DNA of 64,000 nt from 01-FULL-43-15b sp964472675 (GCA_964472675.1 CAYYLO010000001.1:41838-105837), one strand, 5' to 3'; counted from the first letter of the stretch, positions 50,382 to 59,130 are shown. Notes: generated by a model not told the origin, from the sequence alone. Translations and numbers: made by a program.

Positions 50382-51557
50382 TTAATAATTAATGTGCAGG
50401 TAGAAAGTGTCAAGTCCATCTTCATCATGATGAACTCTTACATACCGCAAAGCGCATCCTCCAGATCCTGAATAGCTTCCTCTGTACAACGTTCCCGATC
50501 TGACTGCGCGAACCTGGTCAGACGAGCCGTCAATATCTATACCGTTATGAAATCTGTAAATTCTTCCTACCCAGGTATTTTGCACAGCCCAGGTTGTTCC
50601 ATACCCTTGCGCAAATTTGATTTTTGGGGAAATTGGCCAATCCCAACTTCCAGCAGGATTAAATGGGTCACCTTCCGAACAAGCGCCGCCGCCTGAACAA
50701 TTTTCATAGTCTATGCCGGATTTTAAATAGTTGAACGGATTTTGAGTTGTTCCGTTATTGCTAACAATAAAATGGGTGTGTGTCCCACTTGAGTTGCAGG
50801 AAGGCCCTTGAATAATAGAAGCTATCTGTTCACCCGTGGATACGTGTCTTACCTGGGTTTCAGCTCCCCGGCCGGCAATAATAGCCTGGATCGCTTCAAG
50901 TTCTGCCTTTGCAGAAGTAAGCAATTGCTGGAACTTCTTCTCATCATTTTTGGTCACCAAAAACAACTGCTCTTTTTGTGCTTTCTGGCTTGCAAGCTTA
51001 GTCTTTTGAATCTCCAGCTTATCTTTCAATTGCTCCCTCTTTTCTCTTTGTCCCTCATAATTAAGTTGGGTAGTTTGTAGCTGCATCAGCGTATCGTGGT
51101 CGTTTTTCTGTATCCTTTGCAAATAGTAAAATCTCGAAACGAAATCTTTGACATTATCGGCAGTTAAAAGTAAGGTTATCGGTGTTCCCTCCCGTGCAAC
51201 TTTGTAAGTTGCCACTACCCGTTGAGCAAAAACAGAAGATAAGTCAGACAAAGAAACCTCAAGCCTGTATATTTGAGATGATAAAGTCTGTATTTCCTGT
51301 TCTGTTTCAGAGATCTTTAGTGAAGTTAACTTGATTTGATTATCCTGATAAGCTATTTCATTTGCCAAAGTTACCTGCTGCTTCTGGTTTTGAACCAGCA
51401 TACTCTCAGTCTCGGCAATTTTTTGCTTTATACAATCTAAGCGCTGCTGAGAAGAAGGGTTGTCGGCTGTACAAGGATCGTCAGCACGGACAGGCGAGAA
51501 AGCAAGGAGTAAAAAAAGTAGACTTATTGCTCCTTGCAGTAGTGTCCTGAATTTCAT
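50382..51557 (-). CDS. Coiled-coil M23 (LytM-type) peptidase with permuted domain
   Basis: A 391-residue exported protein. A signal peptide (to about residue 25, SPVRA/DD) is followed by a coiled coil (about 35-235) as in EnvC and PcsB. The metallopeptidase part is unusual. The motif normally found at the end of M23 domains, SSGTHTHFIVSNNGTTQNPF with following NYL, comes first (residues 256-278). The normal beginning, FHNGIDIDGSS with H337 and D341, and AVRSGTLYRG come last, and the protein ends at FYLHINY. It lies directly downstream of ftsX across an assembly gap, which suggests activation by FtsEX in septum splitting. Confidence 0.82.
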   Translation of the reverse strand: MKFRTLLQGAISLLFLLLAFSPVRADDPCTADNPSSQQRLDCIKQKIAETESMLVQNQKQQVTLANEIAYQDNQIKLTSLKISETEQEIQTLSSQIYRLEVSLSDLSSVFAQRVVATYKVAREGTPITLLLTADNVKDFVSRFYYLQRIQKNDHDTLMQLQTTQLNYEGQREKREQLKDKLEIQKTKLASQKAQKEQLFLVTKNDEKKFQQLLTSAKAELEAIQAIIAGRGAETQVRHVSTGEQIASIIQGPSCNSSGTHTHFIVSNNGTTQNPFNYLKSGIDYENCSGGGACSEGDPFNPAGSWDWPISPKIKFAQGYGTTWAVQNTWVGRIYRFHNGIDIDGSSDQVRAVRSGTLYRGSYSGSGGCALRYVRVHHDEDGLDTFYLHINY

Positions 51558-51579
51558 AATAAAATTTGAAGAGAAATTC

Positions 51580-51679
51580 NNNNNNNNNNNNNNNNNNNNN
51601 NNNNNNNNNNNNNNNNNNNNNNNNNNNNNNNNNNNNNNNNNNNNNNNNNNNNNNNNNNNNNNNNNNNNNNNNNNNNNNN
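51580..51679. other. Assembly gap (100 N)
   Basis: A run of exactly 100 N, the usual placeholder for a gap of unknown size. Both flanks carry TTTGAAGAGAAATTC, the interspersed repeat seen at 36623 and 50299. The gap therefore probably hides a repeat array between ftsX and the M23 gene. Confidence 0.97.
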
Positions 51680-51703
51680 TTTGAAGAGAAATTCAGATTT
51701 CTT

Positions 51704-52606
51704 TTACATCTTCAAATATCTGCGAATAGCGACCAGACTTCCAATTGTCCCAAGAAAGATTGCCAACAGCAATTCTCCACCCAAAATAGCTCCCAAAAGG
51801 GTCAGAAGATCAAAAATATCTTTAGGCAAAAATGGGATATCAGCAAAAAACGATGCGAAAGCAGGCGACGCATATAAAACTGTCAAAAAACCCAAAAGCC
51901 AGCCCGTAAGAGCTCCGGCAGTAGAGTAAAAAATCCCCTCTAGAATAAATGGTCCTCTAATAAAACCGGGTGTGGCGCCAATCAGTTGCAAAATCCCAAT
52001 TTCATCCCTTCTTGAAGCAATCCGCATTCCGATAATAACCAGTAAAACTAAAAGGGATGAGAGAAGCAAAAATGACAATGCTGCTGCTCCACCAACCCTT
52101 ATGTAATTAGAAATCCGTGTCAGCCTCTCTACAACACGAGAAAGATTTTGAGAACTCCCCAGCGAAGCAGTAAAAGCTACTTCGTCTATAACCGAATCCT
52201 TCGCTACCTCATCAATTAAACCTTGGGCAAAATTTAAGTCTTTTATAGAGAATTCAAGACTGGCCGGAAAAACGTTAGGGCTTATATATTGGGAAAGCAG
52301 CGGGTTGCCGGCTGTGGCTTGCTTATAAATATTCATGGCTTGCTCTCTGGTTACAAAATTGACGTTTTTAACCCGATTGTCGCTTTTTAATGATGACTCT
52401 AATGTCGTAATCTGTTCAGATGTCGCGTTTGCTTTTAGGTAAGCAATAACCTGGGGGCTTGTTTCGTAATGTTTTAAGAGAGTCGAAGTAGAATAGGCCA
52501 ATACAACCAAAAGCGTGGCTACAAAGAAGGTCATAGCCATAATAAGCATTGCAGTTAGCGCCTGGTAGGGAGCGCGCCTTATATGTTTGGCAGCAGTATT
52601 AATCAT
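51704..52606 (-). CDS. ftsX: Cell-division ABC transporter permease FtsX
   Basis: A 300-residue protein: one N-terminal helix (ALTAMLIMAMTFFVATLLVV), a large extracytoplasmic loop of about 130 residues, and three C-terminal helices. HIRRAPYQALTAMLI and SRRDEIGILQLIGATPGFIR are characteristic of FtsX. It pairs with FtsE to control peptidoglycan hydrolases during division. ATG 52606 is chosen because it overlaps the ftsE stop by 8 nt; a longer frame to 52639 lies within ftsE. The 3' end borders a repeat and the assembly gap. Confidence 0.92.
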   Translation of the reverse strand: MINTAAKHIRRAPYQALTAMLIMAMTFFVATLLVVLAYSTSTLLKHYETSPQVIAYLKANATSEQITTLESSLKSDNRVKNVNFVTREQAMNIYKQATAGNPLLSQYISPNVFPASLEFSIKDLNFAQGLIDEVAKDSVIDEVAFTASLGSSQNLSRVVERLTRISNYIRVGGAAALSFLLLSSLLVLLVIIGMRIASRRDEIGILQLIGATPGFIRGPFILEGIFYSTAGALTGWLLGFLTVLYASPAFASFFADIPFLPKDIFDLLTLLGAILGGELLLAIFLGTIGSLVAIRRYLKM

Positions 52607-53288
52607 CTTTGGAATTATATTTTCCGCGGCTTTCGTCACTTGAAACCTTACCGTCCTTCAAGTGTATTACCCGAGTTTTGAGGTGGTCAACAATTTCAGC
52701 GTTATGTGTGGCCATCAAAACCGTAGTTTTATTTTCTTTTACCGCATTTTCCAAAAGTCCAACTATTTGCTTTGCAGTTGCCGGATCAAGATTGCCTGTT
52801 GGCTCATCTGCTAAAATGATTTTGGGCTCCTGGACTAAAACTCTCGCAATTACAGCCCTTTGAACTTCCCCTCCCGAAAGTTGCCTTGGAAAAAGATTTG
52901 ACTTTCCCAGCATCTCTACGCTTTCTAAAGCTTTTTTAATTTTCTCTTCCTCCTCGGGAGTTGTACGCCCATCAATTTCTGTGGTAAGTCTTACGTTTTC
53001 GTAAACTGTACGATCAAAAAGAAGCTTGAAGTCCTGGAATATAACCCCAATTTTGCGTCTGTAGGTAGGAATTTCGCGAGCGTTTAGCGACTTTATGTCA
53101 CGCCCTTCAATTACAACCTGCCCAGAGGTAGGAATAACATCCCGCAATAGAAGTCGAATCAACGTAGTTTTTCCCGCACCGGAACGGCCTGTTAAAAAAA
53201 CAAATTCTCCTGCCGCAATCTCGAATGAAACGTCTTCTATTGCAAAGCTCGCGCCATACTTTTTTGATACGTTTTCGAACTTGATCAT
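52599..53288 (-). CDS. ftsE: Cell-division ABC transporter ATPase FtsE
   Basis: A 229-residue ABC ATPase. The Walker A is LTGRSGAGKTTLIRLLL, the Q-loop region IGVIFQDFKLL, the signature RQLSGGEVQRAVIARVL, and Walker B KIILADEPTGNLDP. The DFKLL after the Q-loop and the coupling to ftsX identify it as FtsE rather than a transport ATPase. It is the first gene of the ftsE-ftsX-M23 set. Confidence 0.94.
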   Translation of the reverse strand: MIKFENVSKKYGASFAIEDVSFEIAAGEFVFLTGRSGAGKTTLIRLLLRDVIPTSGQVVIEGRDIKSLNAREIPTYRRKIGVIFQDFKLLFDRTVYENVRLTTEIDGRTTPEEEEKIKKALESVEMLGKSNLFPRQLSGGEVQRAVIARVLVQEPKIILADEPTGNLDPATAKQIVGLLENAVKENKTTVLMATHNAEIVDHLKTRVIHLKDGKVSSDESRGKYNSKDD

Positions 53289-53327
53289 TTGTGGGCATGT
53301 AACGAATTCGCTCGCTGCTCTTTTTCC

Positions 53328-53780
53328 TTATTCAATGACCTTAATCTTACCTACATCCATAAGCCAGGCAGCTTTGGTCGATTTTTGTGATTCTCCCCAA
53401 ACATGGACTTTTTCGCCCACAAATTCGTTCAAGTCTAAAACTGAAGAGGTCAAGGCAGCTGTCTGCGACTCACCTCCAGGTCTAATAAGACGAAATGCGC
53501 CCTCGCCGTTTACACCACCGGCCTCCAAAGTCCCTTCTGCTTCATCTTTAAATGTTTTAGTGTCGGTTGAACCTACTTCGGTGCCTTTCTTAACTACTCC
53601 AGGAGCAGCATTTTTAGAAACGTTGGATACATTGGAACCCAAAATCTTGCTATTGGAGATTTTCCATCCTGTGCCTGCTCCAGCCAAAATTACGGCAAGA
53701 ATCACAACAGAGGGCAGAATAACATCCTTAAAAACATTGCCAGAAGGACCGGCTGTGACAGGTTCTATTTTGGGTTCCAT
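53328..53780 (-). CDS. Membrane-anchored protein of unknown function
   Basis: A protein of about 151 residues. One N-terminal helix (ILPSVVILAVILAGAGTGW) anchors it; a Ser/Gly/Thr-rich linker leads to an extracytoplasmic domain of about 80 residues with SSVLDLNEFVGEKVHVWGES and AAWLMDVGKIKVIE. The last part resembles small OB-like domains of exported proteins, but I do not recognise a family. ATG 53780 is chosen because a TATAGT box lies 12 nt upstream; the ATG at 53843 lies beyond it. It is divergent from prfB. Confidence 0.65.
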   Translation of the reverse strand: MEPKIEPVTAGPSGNVFKDVILPSVVILAVILAGAGTGWKISNSKILGSNVSNVSKNAAPGVVKKGTEVGSTDTKTFKDEAEGTLEAGGVNGEGAFRLIRPGGESQTAALTSSVLDLNEFVGEKVHVWGESQKSTKAAWLMDVGKIKVIE

Positions 53781-53792
53781 GCCTTTAGGACA

Positions 53793-53798
53793 ACTATA
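53793..53798 (-). promoter_or_regulatory. -10 box, short leader
   Basis: TATAGT on the minus strand ends 12 nt before ATG 53780, facing the prfB promoter. Confidence 0.4.
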
Positions 53799-53838
53799 CC
53801 ACAAGCAGGAAAAGTAGAACAAGTGGTAGGGAGACTGA

Positions 53839-53844
53839 TACAAT
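53839..53844 (+). promoter_or_regulatory. Extended -10 box of prfB
   Basis: TGA-TACAAT ends 10 nt before ATG 53855, implying a leader of only a few nucleotides. Confidence 0.5.
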
Positions 53845-53854
53845 ACTTTCTGCC

Positions 53855-54922
53855 ATGGAACAGCAACTGAAAGAATTTAAAAATAGACTGGCTATTCTGG
53901 CTAGCAGACTCGATTTAGACGAAAGGCGAAAAAAATTGCGGGAACTTGAGGCAGAGTCGTTAAAACCCGATTTCTGGCAGGACAACCAGCACGCCCAACG
54001 TGTCATGCGGGAAATTGACGGATTGAAAGAAGATATTGCAAGCGCCGAATATTTACAACAGCAAATTGAAGACACTTTATCTGTAGCTTCTGAAGAATCA
54101 CTTAAAACCGAAGTAGAAGCAGCCACAAGAGATATCAAACGAAAGCTGGAGCAGTTAGAAACTAAAACTTTTCTGTCGGGTGAATATGATACTTCTGATG
54201 CCCTGTTGTCTATTCATGCAGGGCAAGGCGGAACTGAGGCTATGGATTGGAGCCAGATGCTTGAAAGAATGTATATGCGCTATAGTGAGCGCCAAGATTG
54301 GAAGGTGGAAATTCTAGACGAAATAAAAGGGGAAGAAGCTGGAGTGAAATCAGCAATTTTACTAGTATCAGGCAAATACGCTTATGGATACCTGAAAAAC
54401 GAGGCAGGAACCCATAGGTTGGTCAGGCAATCCCCCTTCAATGCTGACAACCTGCGCCAAACTTCATTTGCCCTGGTAGAAGTCTTGCCCCAAATCGAAG
54501 AAAATCACGAAATTGAAGTCAAAGAAGAAGACCTTGACTGGCAGTTTTACCGTTCCGGTGGGCATGGAGGTCAAAATGTGAATAAAGTTTCAACAGCAGT
54601 AAGGCTCACGCATCTTCCAACAGGAATCGTAGTTACAGCCCAACAGGAACGTTTTCAAGAAAAAAATAGAGAAATAGCCTTAAATCTTTTACGGTCCAAG
54701 CTTTGGGCAAGAGCCGAAGCGGAAAAAGAATCAAACGTAAAGCAACTTAAAGGCGAATATAGACCGGCTGCTTGGGGAACCCAAATCAGGTCGTATGTGC
54801 TTCACCCTTACAAAATGGTTAAAGATTTAAGAACAGGTGTAGAAACTAGCGACACAGAAGCAGTTTTGGATGGCAATCTAAACCCCTTCATTGAAGTTGA
54901 GTTAAAAAGCATAGTGCGCTAA
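53855..54922 (+). CDS. prfB: Peptide chain release factor 2
   Basis: A 355-residue class I release factor. The RF2 codon-recognition tripeptide is in VRQSPFNADNLRQTSFA, and the catalytic GGQ is in RSGGHGGQNVNKVSTAVRLT. It ends EAVLDGNLNPFIE. In many bacteria prfB contains an in-frame UGA near codon 25 that needs +1 frameshifting; here the frame is continuous, so that autoregulation is absent. The gene shows that UGA is a stop codon in this organism, unlike in some CPR groups. Confidence 0.95.
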   Translation: MEQQLKEFKNRLAILASRLDLDERRKKLRELEAESLKPDFWQDNQHAQRVMREIDGLKEDIASAEYLQQQIEDTLSVASEESLKTEVEAATRDIKRKLEQLETKTFLSGEYDTSDALLSIHAGQGGTEAMDWSQMLERMYMRYSERQDWKVEILDEIKGEEAGVKSAILLVSGKYAYGYLKNEAGTHRLVRQSPFNADNLRQTSFALVEVLPQIEENHEIEVKEEDLDWQFYRSGGHGGQNVNKVSTAVRLTHLPTGIVVTAQQERFQEKNREIALNLLRSKLWARAEAEKESNVKQLKGEYRPAAWGTQIRSYVLHPYKMVKDLRTGVETSDTEAVLDGNLNPFIEVELKSIVR

Positions 54923-55272
54923 TCGGGGCAAATTTGCTGACAAAACGCCTTGCGCTGGTCCACTGGTAAATTTTTGGCACTCTCCAAAGCCGTACCAACA
55001 TCGTTTGATGTTTTAAGAATTGGGGACAAAAGTGGACTATTTTCTAAAGCTGTAATTGCATTGTTTAAAAATTTGGACACAATACTTAATTGCTCTTGTT
55101 CTTTCTTGCCAACTACGTCTTGTACCTTGCCTTGCAGACCTTGAGTTTGTTGGGTGTACGCTCCCAGTACCTTCGTTTCTCTGGACTGAATAAGGAGACT
55201 TAAAAGAAAAATTGCACAAAAAGCTCCACCTGTAAAAATTGTTGTAAACTTCAAAACCGAGAGAGTATTCAT
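54919..55272 (-). CDS. Small membrane-anchored protein of unknown function
   Basis: A protein of about 117 residues. One N-terminal helix (FTTIFTGGAFCAIFLLSLLI) is followed by a helical, Gln/Lys-rich extracytoplasmic part (QTQGLQGKVQDVVGKKEQEQ) and a final Cys pair (AFCQQICPD). ATG 55272 overlaps the upstream stop as TGATG, so the two genes are translationally coupled. It ends 4 nt inside the convergent prfB 3' end. I do not recognise the family. Confidence 0.65.
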   Translation of the reverse strand: MNTLSVLKFTTIFTGGAFCAIFLLSLLIQSRETKVLGAYTQQTQGLQGKVQDVVGKKEQEQLSIVSKFLNNAITALENSPLLSPILKTSNDVGTALESAKNLPVDQRKAFCQQICPD

Positions 55273-55715
55273 CACTTTTGTTTGCAAATGGCAGCCCGCA
55301 CTAATTCACTATCAATATCGTCCAAAGCGCGATACTGTGAAACTATCCCTTTGGTTGTTGGCAAATTACGTTCTATTCTGTCTCCTAGTACTTTGGTTAC
55401 ACTTTCCGTTGTATCATTTAAAACCACCTGAAAATTTGCTGGAAGAGTTTTTGCTTTATTTCCAACTATATAATTTTGGTAAAAGTAATAAATCCCACCT
55501 TCAACACCTAAAACTATCAACACTCCAACCACAAATCCAGCCCAAAGCCCCCGAAGTGAGGTGTTGATAAGATGGTGTCTTGTAAAAGCCAACAGCGCCA
55601 AAAGCAAGAAAACTCCTGCTCCTACCAAAACCAGCTTCAAAACATTCGGCTCCAACAAAGAAAAATCAGGATATGGAACTGATGTTTTTGAAATTTGGGC
55701 GAGTATATTTTCCAC
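55272..55715 (-). CDS. Two-helix membrane protein of unknown function
   Basis: A protein of about 147 residues. Two helices (LKLVLVGAGVFLLLALLAF and LWAGFVVGVLIVLGVEGGIY) are followed by an extracytoplasmic helical part with LNDTTESVTKVLGDRIER. GTG 55715 is chosen as start since a TACAAT box ends 7 nt upstream; the ATG at 55724 overlaps that box. It is coupled to the next gene. I do not recognise the family. Confidence 0.65.
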   Translation of the reverse strand: MENILAQISKTSVPYPDFSLLEPNVLKLVLVGAGVFLLLALLAFTRHHLINTSLRGLWAGFVVGVLIVLGVEGGIYYFYQNYIVGNKAKTLPANFQVVLNDTTESVTKVLGDRIERNLPTTKGIVSQYRALDDIDSELVRAAICKQK

Positions 55716-55722
55716 TGTATAC

Positions 55723-55728
55723 ATTGTA
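55723..55728 (-). promoter_or_regulatory. -10 box, leaderless type
   Basis: TACAAT on the minus strand ends 7 nt before GTG 55715. A perfect inverted repeat lies at 55742-55763 in the -35 region. Confidence 0.5.
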
Positions 55729-55741
55729 CTACACGAATTAT

Positions 55742-55763
55742 GAAGCTGTTTTACAACAGCTTC
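55742..55763. repeat. Perfect 9-bp inverted repeat in a promoter region
   Basis: GAAGCTGTT-TTAC-AACAGCTTC. It sits between the end of the PIG-V-like gene and the -10 box at 55723, where it could be a transcription terminator stem or an operator. No U-tract follows on the minus strand, which weakens the terminator reading. Confidence 0.5.
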
Positions 55764-55784
55764 TCCAACCTCGTTTCAAAAAGT

Positions 55785-56942
55785 TTAGCAGAAGCTAATC
55801 TGCGAGTTTTGAAACGAGTTGTATGAAACAAAATATCCCCGGGTAAAAAGCGCAGTAAGAGCAAAGCCCAGGGCAAGAAAAAGCAAAATCAGACTATTTT
55901 TGAGCCAAACGTTTTTCTGCACCAGAAGGGCAATGGCGATAAATCCGGGGAAAAGATGTAATAAATAACGGGGAGTTCCAGCAAGTGTTCCTGTTGCCGG
56001 CACAAGTAGCAATAAGGTAATCATAAAAACAGCGTAGGAGACGCGAACTTTACGCCAAACATAAATTGCCAAACCAAGATAAACAAATATCGCTACAAAT
56101 TCCAGGATGGCAATCCAATAAATTAGTAAATGATAATCAACAGATGCAAAGATTTTTAAATATCTAAAAACTACACGAAGGGGAAAAACAAAGCCTTCCT
56201 GGCTCCAGGCAACCATTGATTTCTGAAACAAAAGGGGGTCGCCCTTGAATATAGTAAGGTCCAGCATATAGCCTCCTATCCCCATTAACCCAAATACAAT
56301 TGCCAAAAATCCATTCTTAAAAAAAGGCAAAAGCATTTTAGAGATGGTGTATTTGTTTCTGTTCTGCAAGTACCATTCCACAATCAGCGCCGGTAAAACA
56401 GCAATACCCGAAAGCCTGGTAAGGGATGCCAGCCCGGCAAAAAAACCTGAAACGACCCACTCTTTACGTCGGGCAAAATAAAAACTTATTATAGAAACCA
56501 AAAGGAATAAAGAATCAGAATAAACAGAATTATAAAAAAAAGATAAAGGAAAAAAACAAGCGAAAAAAACTGCCATATCAGCAACTTTTTTGTCAAAGTC
56601 CAAAAGCGCAATTTTTCTTAAAGTAATCAAACCACCCAGGAAACTTAACAACGAAATTATCAAACCGGCATATAAAGGTTGGCCAAAATTAAATACGGAA
56701 ATCAAAAACGGGTATAAAGGGAAAAAGGCAAAGTCGAAGTTTTTATAACCTTCTGTTGCTATCTTTAAAAAGTGCCTTCCGTCAAAGTTCGCCCAAACCC
56801 AGGCAAGGTAGGGCGCAGTCGGGGCAACCTGTTTGCCAATATACCCAACCTCTTGCGGAATTAAATAAGAAGCAGCTATGGCAAAGAACAAAAACATGAC
56901 CCTGGAGAGAAATAGGGAGAGGACGATTTTATTTTTAAACAT
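55785..56942 (-). CDS. PIG-V-like GT-C mannosyltransferase
   Basis: A protein of about 385 residues with about ten membrane helices. After helix 1 it shows AWVWANFDGRHFLKIATEGY, then FDFAFFPLYPFLISV, and later FFACFFPLSFFYNSVYSDSL. N-FDG-x-H-x-x-x-IA and FFPLYP are the landmarks of PIG-V-type mannosyltransferases (GT76-like). ATG 56942 is chosen because it starts a membrane helix and has AAGGG upstream; the earlier ATG at 56978 overlaps proS. It is cotranscribed with proS, 11 nt downstream. Confidence 0.85.
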   Translation of the reverse strand: MFKNKIVLSLFLSRVMFLFFAIAASYLIPQEVGYIGKQVAPTAPYLAWVWANFDGRHFLKIATEGYKNFDFAFFPLYPFLISVFNFGQPLYAGLIISLLSFLGGLITLRKIALLDFDKKVADMAVFFACFFPLSFFYNSVYSDSLFLLVSIISFYFARRKEWVVSGFFAGLASLTRLSGIAVLPALIVEWYLQNRNKYTISKMLLPFFKNGFLAIVFGLMGIGGYMLDLTIFKGDPLLFQKSMVAWSQEGFVFPLRVVFRYLKIFASVDYHLLIYWIAILEFVAIFVYLGLAIYVWRKVRVSYAVFMITLLLLVPATGTLAGTPRYLLHLFPGFIAIALLVQKNVWLKNSLILLFLALGFALTALFTRGYFVSYNSFQNSQISFC

Positions 56943-56953
56943 TGCGCCCTTTT

Positions 56954-58381
56954 TTAATATGCTTGGGCAAAGAGCCATCTGTGAATAGCAGCCTTATCGC
57001 AATAGATGCATTTTCCACTTTCTTCTCCTGCATCAATTGGTAAGCAGCGGATTGAAGCCTTTGTTCCCTCTTTTATTTTTTCTTCGCAACTTGCATCTTC
57101 ACACCAAAAAGCTTTTACGAACCCTCTTTTGGTTTCCATAATTTCTTTAAATTCTTCATATGAACTAGCTTCCCTTGTGTTTTCCTTCAAAAATTCTTCG
57201 GCTTGTTGGTAAAGAGAATTTTGGATATCTTCCAAAAGGTTAATTATTTCGCCTGAGGATTCTTGCAAGTTTACTTGAATCTTTTCCTGAGTATCGCGTC
57301 GAGCCAATGTTAAAGTTTGACCTTCAACTTCTTTTTTGCCAATTTCTATTCTTATTGGTACACCACGCATTTCCCATTTATTTATTTTAAAACCGAAAGT
57401 TTCATCATCGCGATTATCGGCTTTTACCCGAATGTTTTTGGCCTTCAATTCCTCAGCTAAGTTATCTGCATAATTTAATATTTTTTCCTCATTCGTTACA
57501 GGAATAATAACCACCTGAGTAGGAGCTATCCGCGGCGGAAGCCTTAAACCCCGATCATCACCATGGGCCATAATCAGTCCGCCAATTGCGCGTGTAGAAA
57601 GACCCCAACTTGTCTGCCAAACATACTTTGTTTGGCCATCTTTGTCCTGAAATTTTATGTCAAAAGGTTTTGAAAAATTTTGACCCAAATCGTGAGATGT
57701 ACAACTTTGTAAAGCTTTTCCTTCCGGCATTAATGTTTCGTAAGTTAAGGTAACGTCTGCTCCTGCAAATTTTTCCGACTCAGACTTACTACCTATACAA
57801 CCGGGCAACGCCAAAAATTCTCTATAAATTTTTGCGTACATACTCATAGCCCATGTAACCATCTCTCCTGACTCAATATGATTACTGTGTGCTGTATGCC
57901 CTTCTTGCCAGAGAAATTCTGTAGTCCTTAAAAAAAGATAAGTGCGTTTCTCCCAACGAACAACGTTATTCCATTGGTTTATTAGTAACGGGAGATCACG
58001 CCAGGAATGCACCCAGCGGGAGTAAGCATCGTACATTATAGTTTCGGATGTGGGACGAACAACCAGCTTTTCTTTTAACTCTTCTCCGCCACCTATGGTA
58101 ACTACAGCCAACTCCGGAGAGAAACCCTCAACGTGTTCTTTTTCTTTCTTTAACAAATGCTCCGGAATAAAAAGAGGAAAGTACGCGTTCTCAACACCGG
58201 CGGCTTTTATCTCTGGATCCATTGCCCTTTGAATCCCTTCCCAAATTGCATATCCGTAAGGCCTGAAAATCATGGTACCGCGCGCCGGACCATAATCTGC
58301 CAGTTCCGCTTCTAAAACAATGCGGTTATACCATTCGGAAAGATCTTCGCTTTTTTTGGTAATGTTTGACTGGTAAGCCAT
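56954..58381 (-). CDS. proS: Prolyl-tRNA synthetase, archaeal/eukaryotic type
   Basis: A 475-residue class II synthetase. Motif 1 lies around GTMIFRPYGYAIWEGIQ, motif 2 in RWEKRTYLFLRTTEFLWQE, and motif 3 in GLIMAHGDDRGLRLPPRIAP. It lacks the editing insertion of the classical bacterial form and has the C-terminal zinc-type domain with CEDASCEEK and KCIYCDKAAIHRWLFAQAY. It charges tRNA-Pro. The ATG stands 6 nt after a TATTGT box. Confidence 0.94.
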   Translation of the reverse strand: MAYQSNITKKSEDLSEWYNRIVLEAELADYGPARGTMIFRPYGYAIWEGIQRAMDPEIKAAGVENAYFPLFIPEHLLKKEKEHVEGFSPELAVVTIGGGEELKEKLVVRPTSETIMYDAYSRWVHSWRDLPLLINQWNNVVRWEKRTYLFLRTTEFLWQEGHTAHSNHIESGEMVTWAMSMYAKIYREFLALPGCIGSKSESEKFAGADVTLTYETLMPEGKALQSCTSHDLGQNFSKPFDIKFQDKDGQTKYVWQTSWGLSTRAIGGLIMAHGDDRGLRLPPRIAPTQVVIIPVTNEEKILNYADNLAEELKAKNIRVKADNRDDETFGFKINKWEMRGVPIRIEIGKKEVEGQTLTLARRDTQEKIQVNLQESSGEIINLLEDIQNSLYQQAEEFLKENTREASSYEEFKEIMETKRGFVKAFWCEDASCEEKIKEGTKASIRCLPIDAGEESGKCIYCDKAAIHRWLFAQAY

Positions 58382-58387
58382 ACTTAT

Positions 58388-58393
58388 ACAATA
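58388..58393 (-). promoter_or_regulatory. Weak -10 box of proS, leaderless type
   Basis: TATTGT on the minus strand ends 6 nt before ATG 58381. Four of six positions match the consensus. Confidence 0.35.
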
Positions 58394-58422
58394 GTAATCG
58401 AGAGGGTCTCAAAAATCCAGCC

Positions 58423-59118
58423 TCACTTGAAACAATTGTTATAACTATCCGCTCCAAATTCCAGATAAAATAGTTCTTCTTTTGGAAAGAAAATCTTATG
58501 AATTTGGTCAGCCAGATCGAGACTAAGTTGGGACAGTGAAAATAATACAGATCTCAGATAATAAAGCGGGGGATGTTCATACAATTTAAATAGCGCTTTA
58601 GCATTTCTTTCTAATGCTACACAGGCAAGTAAAGCCGAAACCTTCGAATCATACGCAGTTGAAGAGGGAGAGTCAGTTTCTCGGATAAAACTGGTAATAG
58701 CTCTTCTTACTTTGGAACTTACAAAATTCTCCGAGTGCAAAAGAGCATCGATAGACATATCGACCAACTCTTTGTTTGCTGATGATGGAACTACCTTGAG
58801 CTTTTCGGCAATTACCTTTGCTTGATCACCATAGTTGAGGGCCACTGTATATAGTTTGTCCCCCAAATCATTTAATTCGAAATTGATTGCATGTCTAGCT
58901 CGAATAATTTCAGTACTTGCGTGCAAGTTTCTCATCACTTTAGCAAGGTCGTCTGTGCTTTCACTAAATGATGAAATGTCACTTTCATCTGATCTTTGTG
59001 TCTCACGGCAAATAATGCATATTTTCACCAACTCACTTTTATCTCCAAAGTGATCGCAATAATTAAATGGATACTGTTCAAACAGCGCATCTTCCCACGG
59101 CGGCTTAATAACTCCCAT
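58423..59118 (-). CDS. Protein of unknown function
   Basis: A soluble protein of about 232 residues that I do not recognise. The N-terminal part has Cys/His residues that could bind metal (YCDHFGDKSELVKICIICRE), followed by a mostly helical region with RNLHASTEIIRARHAINFEL and LLACVALERNAKALFKLYE. A short SPSSTAYDSK resembles the product of the TTGAAGAG repeat family. ATG 59118 is chosen because a CATAAT box ends 6 nt upstream. It lies next to a hairpin-rich element that may be a transposon relic. Confidence 0.55.
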   Translation of the reverse strand: MGVIKPPWEDALFEQYPFNYCDHFGDKSELVKICIICRETQRSDESDISSFSESTDDLAKVMRNLHASTEIIRARHAINFELNDLGDKLYTVALNYGDQAKVIAEKLKVVPSSANKELVDMSIDALLHSENFVSSKVRRAITSFIRETDSPSSTAYDSKVSALLACVALERNAKALFKLYEHPPLYYLRSVLFSLSQLSLDLADQIHKIFFPKEELFYLEFGADSYNNCFK

Positions 59119-59124
59119 ATTGCT

Positions 59125-59130
59125 ATTATG
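59125..59130 (-). promoter_or_regulatory. -10 box, leaderless type
   Basis: CATAAT on the minus strand (five of six consensus positions) ends 6 nt before ATG 59118. It sits at the edge of the hairpin element at 59129-59221. Confidence 0.45.

Noticed and set aside
53855..54000. Programmed frameshift site in prfB
   Set aside because: The reading frame from ATG 53855 is continuous and no in-frame UGA or slippery CUU-UGA is present near codon 25.
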